From the NCBI RefSeq assembly GCF_003443895.1, contig NZ_QQOA01000055.1, positions 1-43,390 of the forward strand: 43,390 bases of DNA, given 5' to 3'. The stretch is from Paraburkholderia phosphatilytica (GTDB taxonomy: Bacteria > Pseudomonadota > Gammaproteobacteria > Burkholderiales > Burkholderiaceae). The notes below the pieces were generated by a model. It saw only the letters and a list, made by a program, of their open reading frames with translations, was not told the DNA's origin and ran no database searches. Of the stretch, positions 1 to 8,043 are shown piece by piece. Every line of letters starts with the position of its first letter. The stretch's first letter is position 1. The translations under genes and the position numbers were made by a program.

Positions 1-164
1 ACCCAAAATATGTCTCGACGGGCTTCCCGTTTCAAAAATCGCGAGCCGTATGCGCGGGATCACCGGCGGCGGGCTCATTGATCAGCGCTTCCCTAGACTC
101 CGCTTCCGCGGCATTCGATAAGCAAAATGAAAACATCGAACGGGGACCTGCATCGGAGGTGGGT

Positions 165-2555
165 ATGCGGCATATCCGTCTGGGTGACCTGAAGGTCGTC
201 CCGTCCCACGTTGTCAGTCGCGTTGGCGTGTCATTCCGGCGTCCACTTATCGTTGATCTGGTTGCGTTAGCCTTCGGTATGTCCTGCTCCGTTTCATGGG
301 CCGCGCCGCCTCTGCCGCAGAACGGTCAGTTCGTCGGCGGCGAAGGGAGCATCACGCGTAGCGGCCCGAATCTGAACATCAGCCAGTCCAGCAATCGCGG
401 CATCATCGACTGGACCAGTTTTTCGATCGGCGCGGGGCGCACGGTGTCGATCAGCAACGGTTCCGGCGCGACGCTGAACCGCGTCACCGGCAATGCGATG
501 TCGCAGATCGCCGGCACCCTTAGCGCCACCGGCAGCGCGTATCTGATCAACCCGAACGGCGTGCTCGTCGGTCCGGGCGGCGTGATTGCCACGGGCGGCC
601 GCTTCGTCGCGTCGACGCTCGATACGGACAACACCCGCTTCATGCAGGGCAGCGACCTGATCGGTCTGAGCGGTACATCGAAGGCTGTCGTAGTCAACCT
701 CGGCAAGATCAGCTCAGCCGGCGGCGACGTGTTCCTCGTCGCGAACAGGGCGGTCGGCAATCTCGGCACCATCGACGCGCTCAACGGTACTGCCGAACTG
801 GTGACCGGCAGCCAGATTCTGCTTACCGACAATTGGGGCGGCGCGCAGGTCGCGGTGCAGGCGGGCAGCGGCGGCCAGGTGCTCAACGCGGGCACGATCG
901 AGGCCGCGCAGATCAGCCTGCAGGCGGCCGATGGCAACGTCTACGCGCTCGCAGGCAATCACAGCGTGCTGCGCGCCACCGGCACCGCGAAGCGCGACGG
1001 CCATGTGTGGCTCGTCGCGACAGGCGGCAGCATCGACGCGCGCGGCGCGACGATCGCCGCGCACAACGCGGATGGCAGCGGCGGCGCCGTCGACATGAAC
1101 GCGGACAGCATCCGCGTCGACAACGTACAGGTGAGCGCGGCGCAGTGGAATCTCACCGCGCCCGTTTTCACGATCGATACGCCGACCGCCAATGCATTCG
1201 CCGCGAACCTCTCGAACGGCACATCGATCGCGGTGAACACCACCGGCGCCAACGGCGCGAGCGGCGACATCGGCGTGCAATCCAGCGTTCGGTGGAATGG
1301 TGCGTCTTCGCTCGCGCTCAACGCGTATCGCTCGATCTCGATCGCACCGGGCACGACCATCGCGAACACCGGTGCGGGGAACCTCACGCTGCGCGCGGAC
1401 GCGACCGGCATCGACAACGCGGGCAGCGTCGGCAACGGCGGCACCATCGACTGGTCGCGCAGCACCGGCATTGTGTCGACGATGTACGACATGAACGGCA
1501 CGTATGCCGTGGGCACGATCGACAGCAACACGGCGTGGAGCACCGCGCCGTTCAGCGGGCTCGTCACGCAGGTGACCGCGTACCAGCTGGTCAATTCGAT
1601 CGCGGACCTGAACGCGATCAACCACAATCTTTCGGGCAACTATGCGCTCGGCAGAAGCATCAATCTCAGCGGGCCGCCGAATGCGTTCACGCCGATCGGC
1701 GGCGCAAGCGGCACGGCGTTCACCGGTCAGTTCGACGGCATGGGCAACGTGCTCAGCGGGCTCTCCGTGTTCAATACCGTCACCGATTCGACGACGGCAA
1801 ACACCGGTCTCTTCGCGACCATCGGTGCACAGGGCGTTGTGCGCAACTTCGATATTACGGATGGTTTTGCATCGTCATCGCTGAGTCCGGTCGGTCTGCT
1901 CGCCGGCGAGAACGACGGCACGGTCGCGAAGGTCGGGACCACCGGCACGGTGGAAATGGACGCGGAGGACGGCACGTCGCTCGGCGGCCTCGTCGGCGTG
2001 AACCGCGGCACGATCGAACGCTCGTGGAGCGGTGCGAACCTGTTCAGCCAGGGCGAGATGGGCGGCCTTGTCGGCGAGAACGACGGCACCATCGTGCAGT
2101 CCTACGCGCTCGGCAACGCGACGGGCGGCTCGCATAGCGAGGTCGGCGGTCTCGTGGGCAACAACACAGGCACGATCGACCAGTCGTATTCGACGGGCAC
2201 GGTATCAGGCGAAATGCTGCGCGGTGGTCTCGTCGGGCTCAACTCCGGGCTGATCGAGCAGTCGTATACCGCATCGCCGGTTGGACCTGCCGGGCCTACG
2301 CCGATTCCGCCGGGCGGCATTGCCGGCGAGAACGAAGGCACCATCGCCACGGACGTGTACTGGAACACGACGACCTCGGGCGCGCCCGCTTCAGTGGGCA
2401 CCGGCACGCCCGCATCGCCCGCGAGCGGGCTGACGAGCGCGCAGATGGCCGAGACGCAAAGCTACAGCGCGACATGGGACTTCGGTCCGTCTGGTGCGTG
2501 GGCGCTGCCTGCGGGCTACAGCTATCCGGTGCTGCGCTGGCAGCTTGAACCTTGA
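165..2555 (+). CDS. TPS-domain (filamentous haemagglutinin N-terminal) secreted protein with GLUG repeats
   Basis: The 796-residue product has a long Sec-type signal region ending near the residues SVSWAAPP, then a two-partner-secretion domain with the family motif NPNGVLVG, as in FhaB/HMW-type exoproteins. The middle part is a Ser/Asn/Thr/Gly-rich beta-helix-like stretch. The C-terminal third carries about five GLUG-type repeats (GGLVG-N-G-I--SY pattern) at about 1980-2350. The start at 165 is preferred over an in-frame ATG at 78 because GGAGG (155-159) lies 5 bases upstream. Known TPS proteins are exported through an outer-membrane TpsB partner; none is visible in the window. At about 800 residues it is short for an adhesin and has no recognisable toxin tip, so a surface or biofilm adhesin is the best inference. 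Confidence 0.82.
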   Translation: MRHIRLGDLKVVPSHVVSRVGVSFRRPLIVDLVALAFGMSCSVSWAAPPLPQNGQFVGGEGSITRSGPNLNISQSSNRGIIDWTSFSIGAGRTVSISNGSGATLNRVTGNAMSQIAGTLSATGSAYLINPNGVLVGPGGVIATGGRFVASTLDTDNTRFMQGSDLIGLSGTSKAVVVNLGKISSAGGDVFLVANRAVGNLGTIDALNGTAELVTGSQILLTDNWGGAQVAVQAGSGGQVLNAGTIEAAQISLQAADGNVYALAGNHSVLRATGTAKRDGHVWLVATGGSIDARGATIAAHNADGSGGAVDMNADSIRVDNVQVSAAQWNLTAPVFTIDTPTANAFAANLSNGTSIAVNTTGANGASGDIGVQSSVRWNGASSLALNAYRSISIAPGTTIANTGAGNLTLRADATGIDNAGSVGNGGTIDWSRSTGIVSTMYDMNGTYAVGTIDSNTAWSTAPFSGLVTQVTAYQLVNSIADLNAINHNLSGNYALGRSINLSGPPNAFTPIGGASGTAFTGQFDGMGNVLSGLSVFNTVTDSTTANTGLFATIGAQGVVRNFDITDGFASSSLSPVGLLAGENDGTVAKVGTTGTVEMDAEDGTSLGGLVGVNRGTIERSWSGANLFSQGEMGGLVGENDGTIVQSYALGNATGGSHSEVGGLVGNNTGTIDQSYSTGTVSGEMLRGGLVGLNSGLIEQSYTASPVGPAGPTPIPPGGIAGENEGTIATDVYWNTTTSGAPASVGTGTPASPASGLTSAQMAETQSYSATWDFGPSGAWALPAGYSYPVLRWQLEP

Positions 2556-2590
2556 GAAGAAGTTGACGGTACGCGCGCGGGAGTTCGTGT

Positions 2591-3493
2591 TCAGGCGGGA
2601 AACACGCCCGTCGACAGATACCGGTCGCCACGGTCGCACACCACGAACACGATGGTCGCGTTGTCGAGTTCCTGCGCGAGCCGCAGCGCGACCGAGCACG
2701 CGCCGCCCGACGAGATGCCGCAGAAAATGCCTTCCACCGCTGCGAGCCGGCGCGCCGTGGCTTCCGCATTAGCCTGGCTCACCGGCTCGATACGATCGAT
2801 TCGCGACGCTTCGTAGAACGCCGGCAGATACGCTTCCGGCCATTTGCGGATGCCCGGAATGCGCGAGCCCGGTTCGGGCTGTGCACCGACGATCTGCACA
2901 CGGTCGTTCTGTTCCTTCAGAAAGCGGCTGACGCCCATGATCGTGCCCGTCGTGCCCATCGCCGAGACGAAATGCGTGATGCGCCCTTCGGTCTGGCGCC
3001 AGATCTCGGGGCCGGTGCCTTCGTAGTGCGCGCGTGGATTGTCGGGGTTCGCGAACTGGTCGAGGATCACGCCGCTGCCTTCGCGCTGCATCCTGGCGGC
3101 TGCGTCGCGCGCGCATTCCATGCCGCCGTGCGCCGGCGTGAGGACGATCTCGGCGCCGTACACCGCCATCGTCTGGCGCCGTTCGACGGAGACGTCTTCC
3201 GGCATCACGAGCACCATCCTGTAGCCGCGCATCGCGGCCACCATCGCGAGCGCGATGCCGGTGTTGCCGCTCGTCGCTTCGATCAGCGTATCGCCGCTGC
3301 GGATCGCTCCGCGCCGTTCGGCGCCGACGATCATCGAAAGCGCCGCGCGATCCTTGACCGAACCGGCCGGGTTGTTGCCTTCGAGCTTGGCCAGCACGAC
3401 GTTGTTGCGCGCGCGGGCGGTGGCCTCCGGCAGTCGGAGCAGTTCGACGAGCGGAGTGTTGCCGATGACGGTATCGATGCGCTGGTTTTCCAT
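2591..3493 (-). CDS. cysM: O-acetylserine sulfhydrylase B (cysteine synthase CysM)
   Basis: Makes cysteine from O-acetylserine and sulfide (CysM-type enzymes also use thiosulfate) with pyridoxal phosphate in the cytosol. The 300-residue protein has the PLP lysine in NPAGSVKDR (K47), the substrate loop TSGNT (73-77), a glycine-rich phosphate loop in AMGTTGTIMG and the late GISSGG motif. Length and motifs match the CysM branch. A 25-residue upstream extension is open, but the start at 3493 (MENQRIDTVIGNTPLV) matches the family N-terminus. The gene is convergent with the TPS gene and co-directional with the UspA gene upstream. It could use O-acetylserine made by the EpsC-type enzyme at 21888, an inference only. 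Confidence 0.93.
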   Translation of the reverse strand: MENQRIDTVIGNTPLVELLRLPEATARARNNVVLAKLEGNNPAGSVKDRAALSMIVGAERRGAIRSGDTLIEATSGNTGIALAMVAAMRGYRMVLVMPEDVSVERRQTMAVYGAEIVLTPAHGGMECARDAAARMQREGSGVILDQFANPDNPRAHYEGTGPEIWRQTEGRITHFVSAMGTTGTIMGVSRFLKEQNDRVQIVGAQPEPGSRIPGIRKWPEAYLPAFYEASRIDRIEPVSQANAEATARRLAAVEGIFCGISSGGACSVALRLAQELDNATIVFVVCDRGDRYLSTGVFPA

Positions 3494-3569
3494 GGCGACG
3501 CGAGCTGCGCTGGCGTGGTGAGGGATTAACGGGAGTGGGATCCGTACTGCCTGGCGTTCAGTCAGCAAG

Positions 3570-4031
3570 TCAGGCAGGTGCAGGTGCTGCGTCGGCTTTC
3601 GTGCTGGTCGTCACGAGGACGCTGCACGAGACCTTGTCCAGCAGACGGCCGTCGTTCCTGCCGGCCCACCATCGCGCAAGCGGACTGCTGTGCCGATGCC
3701 CGACTACGAGCAGGTCCACGTCGAGTTCTTTCGCAAAAGCGGGGATGCGCTCCATCGGATCGCCCACGGCGAAGTGGCCCGTCGCGTGAATGCCGCGCGC
3801 CTCGAGCTTTGCGAGACCTTCCTTCAGCAGCGCCTGCGCGGCTTCCATCGCGGTGTCGAACGGTTCGGCGGCCGTGACGTCGGTACCGTGCAGCCACGCG
3901 GCGTCGTTCAGGATGGAGAGCACGTGCGTTTCCGAGCCGATCAGCTCGACGAGCGCAGCGGCCTCGCGCAGCGCTTTCTGGCCTTCGCGGGTCGCGTCGT
4001 AGCAGAGCAGCACGCGATGAAATGACATCAT
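3570..4031 (-). CDS. Universal stress protein family protein (UspA-like), copy 1
   Basis: A 153-residue single Usp domain protein beginning with the usual first strand (RVLLCYDAT) and ending in the strand VSCSVLV. The usual ATP-binding pattern G-x2-G-x9-G-S/T is not intact: the place of the second glycine holds histidine (GHRH), and the loop carries ARWWAG. It may therefore be a non-ATP-binding Usp. It is a clear paralogue of the Usp at 6102: both have LLCYDA, ETH-LS and RWW-G. Two ATGs are adjacent (4031 and 4028); GGAAGG sits a short distance upstream. A palindrome at 4068-4088 lies in its promoter region and recurs at two other genes of this module. The role is inferred to be stress or survival physiology. 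Confidence 0.88.
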   Translation of the reverse strand: MMSFHRVLLCYDATREGQKALREAAALVELIGSETHVLSILNDAAWLHGTDVTAAEPFDTAMEAAQALLKEGLAKLEARGIHATGHFAVGDPMERIPAFAKELDVDLLVVGHRHSSPLARWWAGRNDGRLLDKVSCSVLVTTSTKADAAPAPA

Positions 4032-4067
4032 GATTTCGCCTTCCCTGCGATCGACACTATACGTTAA

Positions 4068-4088
4068 TAATATCACAACATGATATTA
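4068..4088. promoter_or_regulatory. Palindromic operator A of the Usp/CLC/MarR module
   Basis: Arms TAATATCA and TGATATTA are perfect inverted repeats around CAACA. The 17-bp core ATATCACAACATGATAT (4070-4086) matches site C (7091) at 15 of 17 positions and site B (6036) at 13 of 17. It lies 37 bp upstream of the first Usp gene, between it and the end of the CLC gene. A TATAGT -10-like box on the minus strand is at 4056-4061. Binding by the MarR protein at 6609 is an inference. Confidence 0.65.
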
Positions 4089-4143
4089 ATTGAAGGGCTG
4101 AGGATCCCCACCCAATTGGGACTTATGCTGAGGTCTCCGGGCT

Positions 4144-5940
4144 TTATCGGGACGCGGGCGGATCGCGTGTGAGCGGTGCCCGCGGGTTCCTCGACAGCGA
4201 CACGCGCCAGAACGTTTCGCGTTCGCGCTCCTCGTTGAAGACCGTCAGCGACGGCTTCACGAGATCGTGCCGCGACACGATGCCGACCAGCCGGTAGCTC
4301 TCCAGATCCGTGACGACGGGCACGCGGTCCAGCGCGAGCGCGGCGAGGCGTGCCGCCACCTGGCGGCAGGTTTCCCCGGGCGTTGCCACTTCCGGTCGCG
4401 TATCGCCGCACAGTGTGCTGATCGGCAGATTCGCGAGTCCCGTTTCGACCGCGGCGACGAGCATCTGGCGATCGACGATGCCGGTGAGCACGCCGTCGCG
4501 CACCACCGGGTACGCGCGGTGCGTCTGCTGCGGGCCGAAGTGCTGCGCGAGCGCGTCGCTGACCGAAAGCCCGGCGTCGACGGTCTTTACCGTGCGCGTC
4601 ATCACTTCGTCCACGTAATGGCGTTCGAGCGGGTCGATTCCATACTCGCGGTAGATGTGAAAACCGCGCCGCGCGATCTTTTCCGTCAGGATCGAACGGC
4701 GCATGAACAGCACCGTGAAGCCGTATGAAACGGACGCCGCGGTCAGGAGCGGCAGCAGCGCGTTCGCGTCGCCGGTAAGTTCGAACGCGAACACGGTCGC
4801 CATGATCGGCGCGCGCATCATGCCGCCGAGCGCGGCCGACATGAAGATCAGCGGCCAGATCGCGGGATCGCCGCCGGGCATCACCGGGCCGAGCAGCGCA
4901 CCGACGCCGGCGCCCATCATCAGCAGCGGCGCGAGCACGCCGCCGGACGTGCCTGACGCGAGCGCGATCACCCAGATCACGGCCTTCACCAGCACGATCG
5001 CGAGCACCGCCGTCGCGACGATGTGGTTCGCGAGCAGATCGCCGATCACGTCGTAGCCGACGCCGAGCGTGCGCGGCTCGAAATAGCCGCCGATGCCGAC
5101 CGCGAGGCCGCCGAGCGCGGGCCACCACATCCAGTGGAACGGCAGGCGGCCGAACGCGTCCTCGGTTGCGTAGAGCAGGGTCGACAATCCCCACGACAGT
5201 CCGCCCGCGATCAGACCGGCCAGCGCACACGATGCAAGTCCGAGCGGATCGAGCGGCACCGTGTGCAGCGGGAACAGCGCGCCGCTGCCGAGCAGCAGCG
5301 GCCGCGTGAAGCCGGCAACCGCGCACGCGATAGCCGACGGCAGGAGGCTGCGCGGCCGCAGTTCGAACAGCAGCAATTCCACCGCGAGCAGCAGCGCGGC
5401 CACCGGCGTGCCGAACACCGCGGTCATCCCTGCGACCGAACCCGCGACGAGCAGCGCCTTGCGCTCGCTGCTCGTCAGATGGAAGCCTTGCGCGATCAGC
5501 GAACCGAGCGCGCCGCCCGTCATGATGATCGGCCCTTCCGCGCCGAACGGGCCGCCGCTCCCGATCGCGATCGCCGATGCGAGCGGCTTCAGCACCGCTA
5601 CTTTCGGCGACATCCGGCTCTTGCCGAACAGGATCGCTTCGATCGCTTCCGGAATGCCGTGGCCGCGGATCTGCTCCGAGCCGTACCGAGCGATCAATCC
5701 GACGATCAGCCCGCCCGCCACAGGCGCGACGATGACCCATAACCCCAGCGTGTTGCCGGACGGCGAGTGGTTTTCGGAGGAGAACATCTGGAAGAAAAAC
5801 AGGTTGGTGAAAAAGCGGATCAGGTGCAGTAGGAAGTCTGCCGCGACAGTGCTGAGAATCCCGCTCGCCGCGGCGATCGCGGTGATGCGCAACAGCCGCG
5901 GGTCCGCCGCGAAGTCGCCTCTCGATGAGTTGCCGGTCAC
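4144..5940 (-). CDS. CLC family chloride channel or H+/Cl- antiporter with C-terminal CBS domains
   Basis: An integral inner-membrane protein of 598 residues. Residues from about 15 to 430 are hydrophobic helices with CLC filter motifs: GHGIP (93-97), GSGGPFGAEGP with the gating glutamate E135, and GGVLAP later on. After about residue 440 a soluble tail holds two CBS-like repeats (VDEVMTRTVKTVDAG and RVPVVTDLESYRLVGIVSRHD) that in relatives bind adenine nucleotides. The start is a GTG at 5940 with AGAGGA about 8 bases upstream. It is divergent from the Usp gene at 6102, and palindrome B lies between them. Whether it is a channel or an antiporter cannot be told from sequence alone. CBS domains plus adjacent Usp proteins suggest a role linked to energy or acid stress. 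Confidence 0.9.
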   Translation of the reverse strand: MTGNSSRGDFAADPRLLRITAIAAASGILSTVAADFLLHLIRFFTNLFFFQMFSSENHSPSGNTLGLWVIVAPVAGGLIVGLIARYGSEQIRGHGIPEAIEAILFGKSRMSPKVAVLKPLASAIAIGSGGPFGAEGPIIMTGGALGSLIAQGFHLTSSERKALLVAGSVAGMTAVFGTPVAALLLAVELLLFELRPRSLLPSAIACAVAGFTRPLLLGSGALFPLHTVPLDPLGLASCALAGLIAGGLSWGLSTLLYATEDAFGRLPFHWMWWPALGGLAVGIGGYFEPRTLGVGYDVIGDLLANHIVATAVLAIVLVKAVIWVIALASGTSGGVLAPLLMMGAGVGALLGPVMPGGDPAIWPLIFMSAALGGMMRAPIMATVFAFELTGDANALLPLLTAASVSYGFTVLFMRRSILTEKIARRGFHIYREYGIDPLERHYVDEVMTRTVKTVDAGLSVSDALAQHFGPQQTHRAYPVVRDGVLTGIVDRQMLVAAVETGLANLPISTLCGDTRPEVATPGETCRQVAARLAALALDRVPVVTDLESYRLVGIVSRHDLVKPSLTVFNEERERETFWRVSLSRNPRAPLTRDPPASR

Positions 5941-6035
5941 GTTGCGTCCTCTCGTCAGGTAGGGGAAAGCGCCACTGGCAAGCGGTTCCGCCGGATCACG
6001 AAAACCACGGAACCAAAGCCTTCGCTACACACTAT

Positions 6036-6052
6036 AGATCACAATGTGATAC
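6036..6052. promoter_or_regulatory. Palindromic operator B between CLC and Usp genes
   Basis: AGATCACAATGTGATAC, with inner arms ATCAC and GTGAT. It lies in the 161-bp divergent gap, about 50 bp before the Usp start (6102) and about 95 bp before the CLC start (5940). A TATAGT box for the minus strand (6031-6036) touches it, and GATACA (6048-6053) could be a -10 for the plus strand. The position suits co-control of both genes. Confidence 0.6.
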
Positions 6053-6101
6053 ATTTGCACGCAAGAGGTTCAACGGTCGATGCTGAGGATCGTCGAAAGT
6101 C

Positions 6102-6539
6102 ATGCTTGCTCCATTCGGCCGCATCCTGCTGTGCTACGACGCGTCACCGGAAGGCATGCGGGCGCTGAGGTGCGGCGCGATGCTGGCACGCCAGCTGGAT
6201 GCGGAAACGCACCTGCTGTCGGTGCTCGATCTGTCGTACTGGTCGGTCGGGTTCGGTGTGATGTCGTCGCTGGGTTTCGATCTCGACGAAGCGGCGGCAA
6301 AGAAGGCGCTCGACGATGGCATCGAGCGTCTGCGCTTCTGGGGCGTTGCCGCGACCGGGCATTGCGCGGTGGGCAGCGCCGTCGACCAGATCGCGACGTA
6401 TGCCAGGTCGCTGCGGGCGGACCTGATCGTGATCGGCCATCATCCGCACAGCGTGTTCTCGCGCTGGTGGAACGGATCGAATCACGCGTTGCTGCTCGAC
6501 CGCGTTTCATGCGGCGTGCTGTTCGAAGTCCTTAGCTGA
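6102..6539 (+). CDS. Universal stress protein family protein (UspA-like), copy 2
   Basis: A 145-residue single Usp domain protein: the first strand is RILLCYDAS, the middle DLIVIGHHPHS, then SRWWNG and a closing strand VSCGVLFEVLS. It shares the altered nucleotide loop (GHHPHS, no second glycine) and the RWW signature with the Usp at 3570, so the two form a paralogous pair flanking the CLC gene. It is transcribed away from CLC and is followed 69 bp later by the MarR gene. Regulation through palindrome B is likely. Function beyond a stress-related cytosolic role cannot be read from the sequence. Confidence 0.87.
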   Translation: MLAPFGRILLCYDASPEGMRALRCGAMLARQLDAETHLLSVLDLSYWSVGFGVMSSLGFDLDEAAAKKALDDGIERLRFWGVAATGHCAVGSAVDQIATYARSLRADLIVIGHHPHSVFSRWWNGSNHALLLDRVSCGVLFEVLS

Positions 6540-6573
6540 TCCGATGCGAAAGAACCCCATGTATATCTGCCCG

Positions 6574-6586
6574 TGTCGGGCCGACA
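6574..6586. repeat. Small palindrome before the marR start
   Basis: TGTCGGGCCGACA: perfect 6-bp arms around one G, 23 bp before the MarR start codon. It is unlike operators A-C. It may be an autoregulatory site, or a hairpin ending the Usp message, though no T tract follows. Confidence 0.3.
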
Positions 6587-6608
6587 GGTGTGCAGCGCAG
6601 AGTTGCCA

Positions 6609-7040
6609 ATGAAAGAACGATCATCGAACGATTCGATACGCGAGCCGAACAAGGCCGAATTCGAGCAGCTCTCTGAGTTTCGCTATCAGATGCGCTGCTT
6701 CGAGCGCTTTTCCGAGCAGGCCGCGCAGGACGAGGGCATCACGCCGCTGCAATACCTGCTGCTGCTGCACATCAAGGGCTATCCCGGGCGCGAATGGGCG
6801 ACCGTGGGTGAACTCGCGGAACGGCTGCAGGCACAGCATCACGGCGTCGTGGCGCTGGTCACGCGCTGCGAGGCGCTCGGCCTCGTGCGCCGCAAAGCGA
6901 GCGAAAGCGATCGCCGCCAGGTGGAAGTGCATCTGCAGAAGCTGGGCGAGCGGATGCTCGCGAAGCTCGCGGAATTGCACCGCGCCGAACTGCAATCGCT
7001 GGCGGGCGAATTCGAGATCCCGCGTCTGGACCTTCACTGA
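6609..7040 (+). CDS. MarR family transcriptional regulator
   Basis: A 143-residue protein with the MarR winged-helix layout: dimerisation helices at both ends and a central domain TPLQYLLLLHI, then VGELAERLQAQHHGVVALVTRCEALGLVRR, and the wing with the family SDRRQ motif. The chosen start is the ATG at 6609; a GTG at 6573 in the same frame would add 12 residues with little support. It sits between the second Usp gene and the DUF1840 gene, and three similar 17-bp palindromes occur before neighbouring genes. That makes it the likely local repressor. MarR proteins usually release DNA on binding a small phenolic ligand or on thiol oxidation; the ligand here is unknown. Confidence 0.9.
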   Translation: MKERSSNDSIREPNKAEFEQLSEFRYQMRCFERFSEQAAQDEGITPLQYLLLLHIKGYPGREWATVGELAERLQAQHHGVVALVTRCEALGLVRRKASESDRRQVEVHLQKLGERMLAKLAELHRAELQSLAGEFEIPRLDLH

Positions 7041-7090
7041 TCAGCCGCGAGGCAATCCAGCGTTCGTCGTTCGACCGCATCCACCCATAT

Positions 7091-7107
7091 ATATCACGAT
7101 ATGATAT
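7091..7107. promoter_or_regulatory. Palindromic operator C before the DUF1840 gene
   Basis: ATATCACGATATGATAT, arms ATATCA and TGATAT around CGATA. It differs from the core of operator A at two positions only. It lies 74 bp upstream of the chosen start at 7182 and 50 bp after the marR stop, so it probably governs a separate DUF1840 transcript. Confidence 0.65.
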
Positions 7108-7181
7108 AAATAGAGGTGAGAATGCTATGGCATGATGCTTTCCACGATGCCGGGCAGGAACCAGACTTGCGAGGAACGATC

Positions 7182-7502
7182 ATGATGGTCACTTTTCATT
7201 CTCCCGCCACACCGGACGTGGTGATGCTGCGCGATCTCGCGCAATATCTGCTTGGGCTCGTCGGCAAACGGCTCGACGCGCGCGGCGTGATCACTCACGA
7301 AGATCTGCCGCACGCGATCGCGCGCCTCGAAACGGCGATCCGGGAAGACGAACACGCGGAGGTCGCGCTGGACGCGCTGCAGTTCGGGCGCGAATCGCAG
7401 CGCGGTAACAGCGGCAGCGGTTTGTCGCAGCGCGCGTGGCCGCTGCTCGACATGATGCGCGAAGCGAGCCGGCAGCAATCGGACATCATCTGGGGTGTTT
7501 GA
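7182..7502 (+). CDS. DUF1840 domain-containing protein
   Basis: A 106-residue soluble protein starting MMVTFHSPATPDVVML and containing RGVITHEDLPHAIARLETAI, the pattern I recognise for DUF1840, a small family of unknown function known mainly from Betaproteobacteria. GAGGAA (7171-7176) sits 5 bases before this ATG and 8 before the next one. A longer frame from 7116 is open but has no ribosome-binding site. Operator C upstream places it in the regulon inferred for the Usp/CLC/MarR module. No catalytic motif is visible. Confidence 0.82.
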   Translation: MMVTFHSPATPDVVMLRDLAQYLLGLVGKRLDARGVITHEDLPHAIARLETAIREDEHAEVALDALQFGRESQRGNSGSGLSQRAWPLLDMMREASRQQSDIIWGV

Positions 7503-7544
7503 CTGGCGCTGTACCGGCTGGGGTTGAGCCGCCTGTTCAGGCGC

Positions 7545-7856
7545 TCAACGCGATGCAGGGTCGCGCGCCGCGGCGGTCCAGTCCAGCTGTCGCGCAAGGC
7601 GCCGCCGCGCGAGGCGAGGGCGCCATGCGGCTGGTGTGCCGGTCGCATGGTTGCCGGCTGCATGTCGCGATGGTCCACGGCCGGGCCAACCGGCCGGCGG
7701 GCAGGGAGAAGGGTCTTCTTCGGAACCGATGTACGCGTGACGGCCGTTGCGCTCGCTGCAGGTGGTCACCTCGGCGGGCAGCCACAACGCGAACGCACAG
7801 GTCGCGGCAATGCCCAGCACGAAGGTGGCAGCGATCGCTACGTAGACCCACGGCAT
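7545..7856 (-). CDS. Small single-span membrane protein, hypothetical
   Basis: A 103-residue frame beginning MPWVYVAIAATFVLG, one clear transmembrane helix (residues about 4-27), then a Pro/Arg-rich tail. GGGAGA lies a short distance before the ATG at 7856, the main reason to accept it. The first 60 residues look protein-like; the Arg/Ala-rich tail could be an over-run caused by high GC. It is divergent from the LysR gene at 8044. No function can be assigned. It could also be a chance frame, although the helix plus ribosome-binding site argues against that. Confidence 0.42.
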   Translation of the reverse strand: MPWVYVAIAATFVLGIAATCAFALWLPAEVTTCSERNGRHAYIGSEEDPSPCPPAGWPGRGPSRHAAGNHATGTPAAWRPRLARRRLARQLDWTAAARDPASR

Positions 7857-8043
7857 GCACGTTCTCCCGAATCAGCGTCAACAGCATTCGACATACAATT
7901 CGACGGAATTGCCCGTTCGACGCTGTGCGATTGCATCGATCGCAACGCACACGTCGTACCAGCGATTATGTCGACGCCGGTTGACGCCGTCCAAGACACG
8001 ATTCGAATCGACCCGATAAGCCACGCTTATGGAGTGCGCCGCG

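Noticed and set aside
18..30. Small hairpin ACGGG-CTT-CCCGT as a terminator of a gene before the window
   Set aside because: Only 5 bp of stem and no T tract; the upstream gene cannot be seen.
4068..7107. Palindromes A-C as FNR/ANR or CRP boxes
   Set aside because: Arms are ATATCA/TGATAT, not TTGAT-N4-ATCAA, and the orientation is the reverse of TGTGA-N6-TCACA. The adjacent MarR gene is the simpler explanation.
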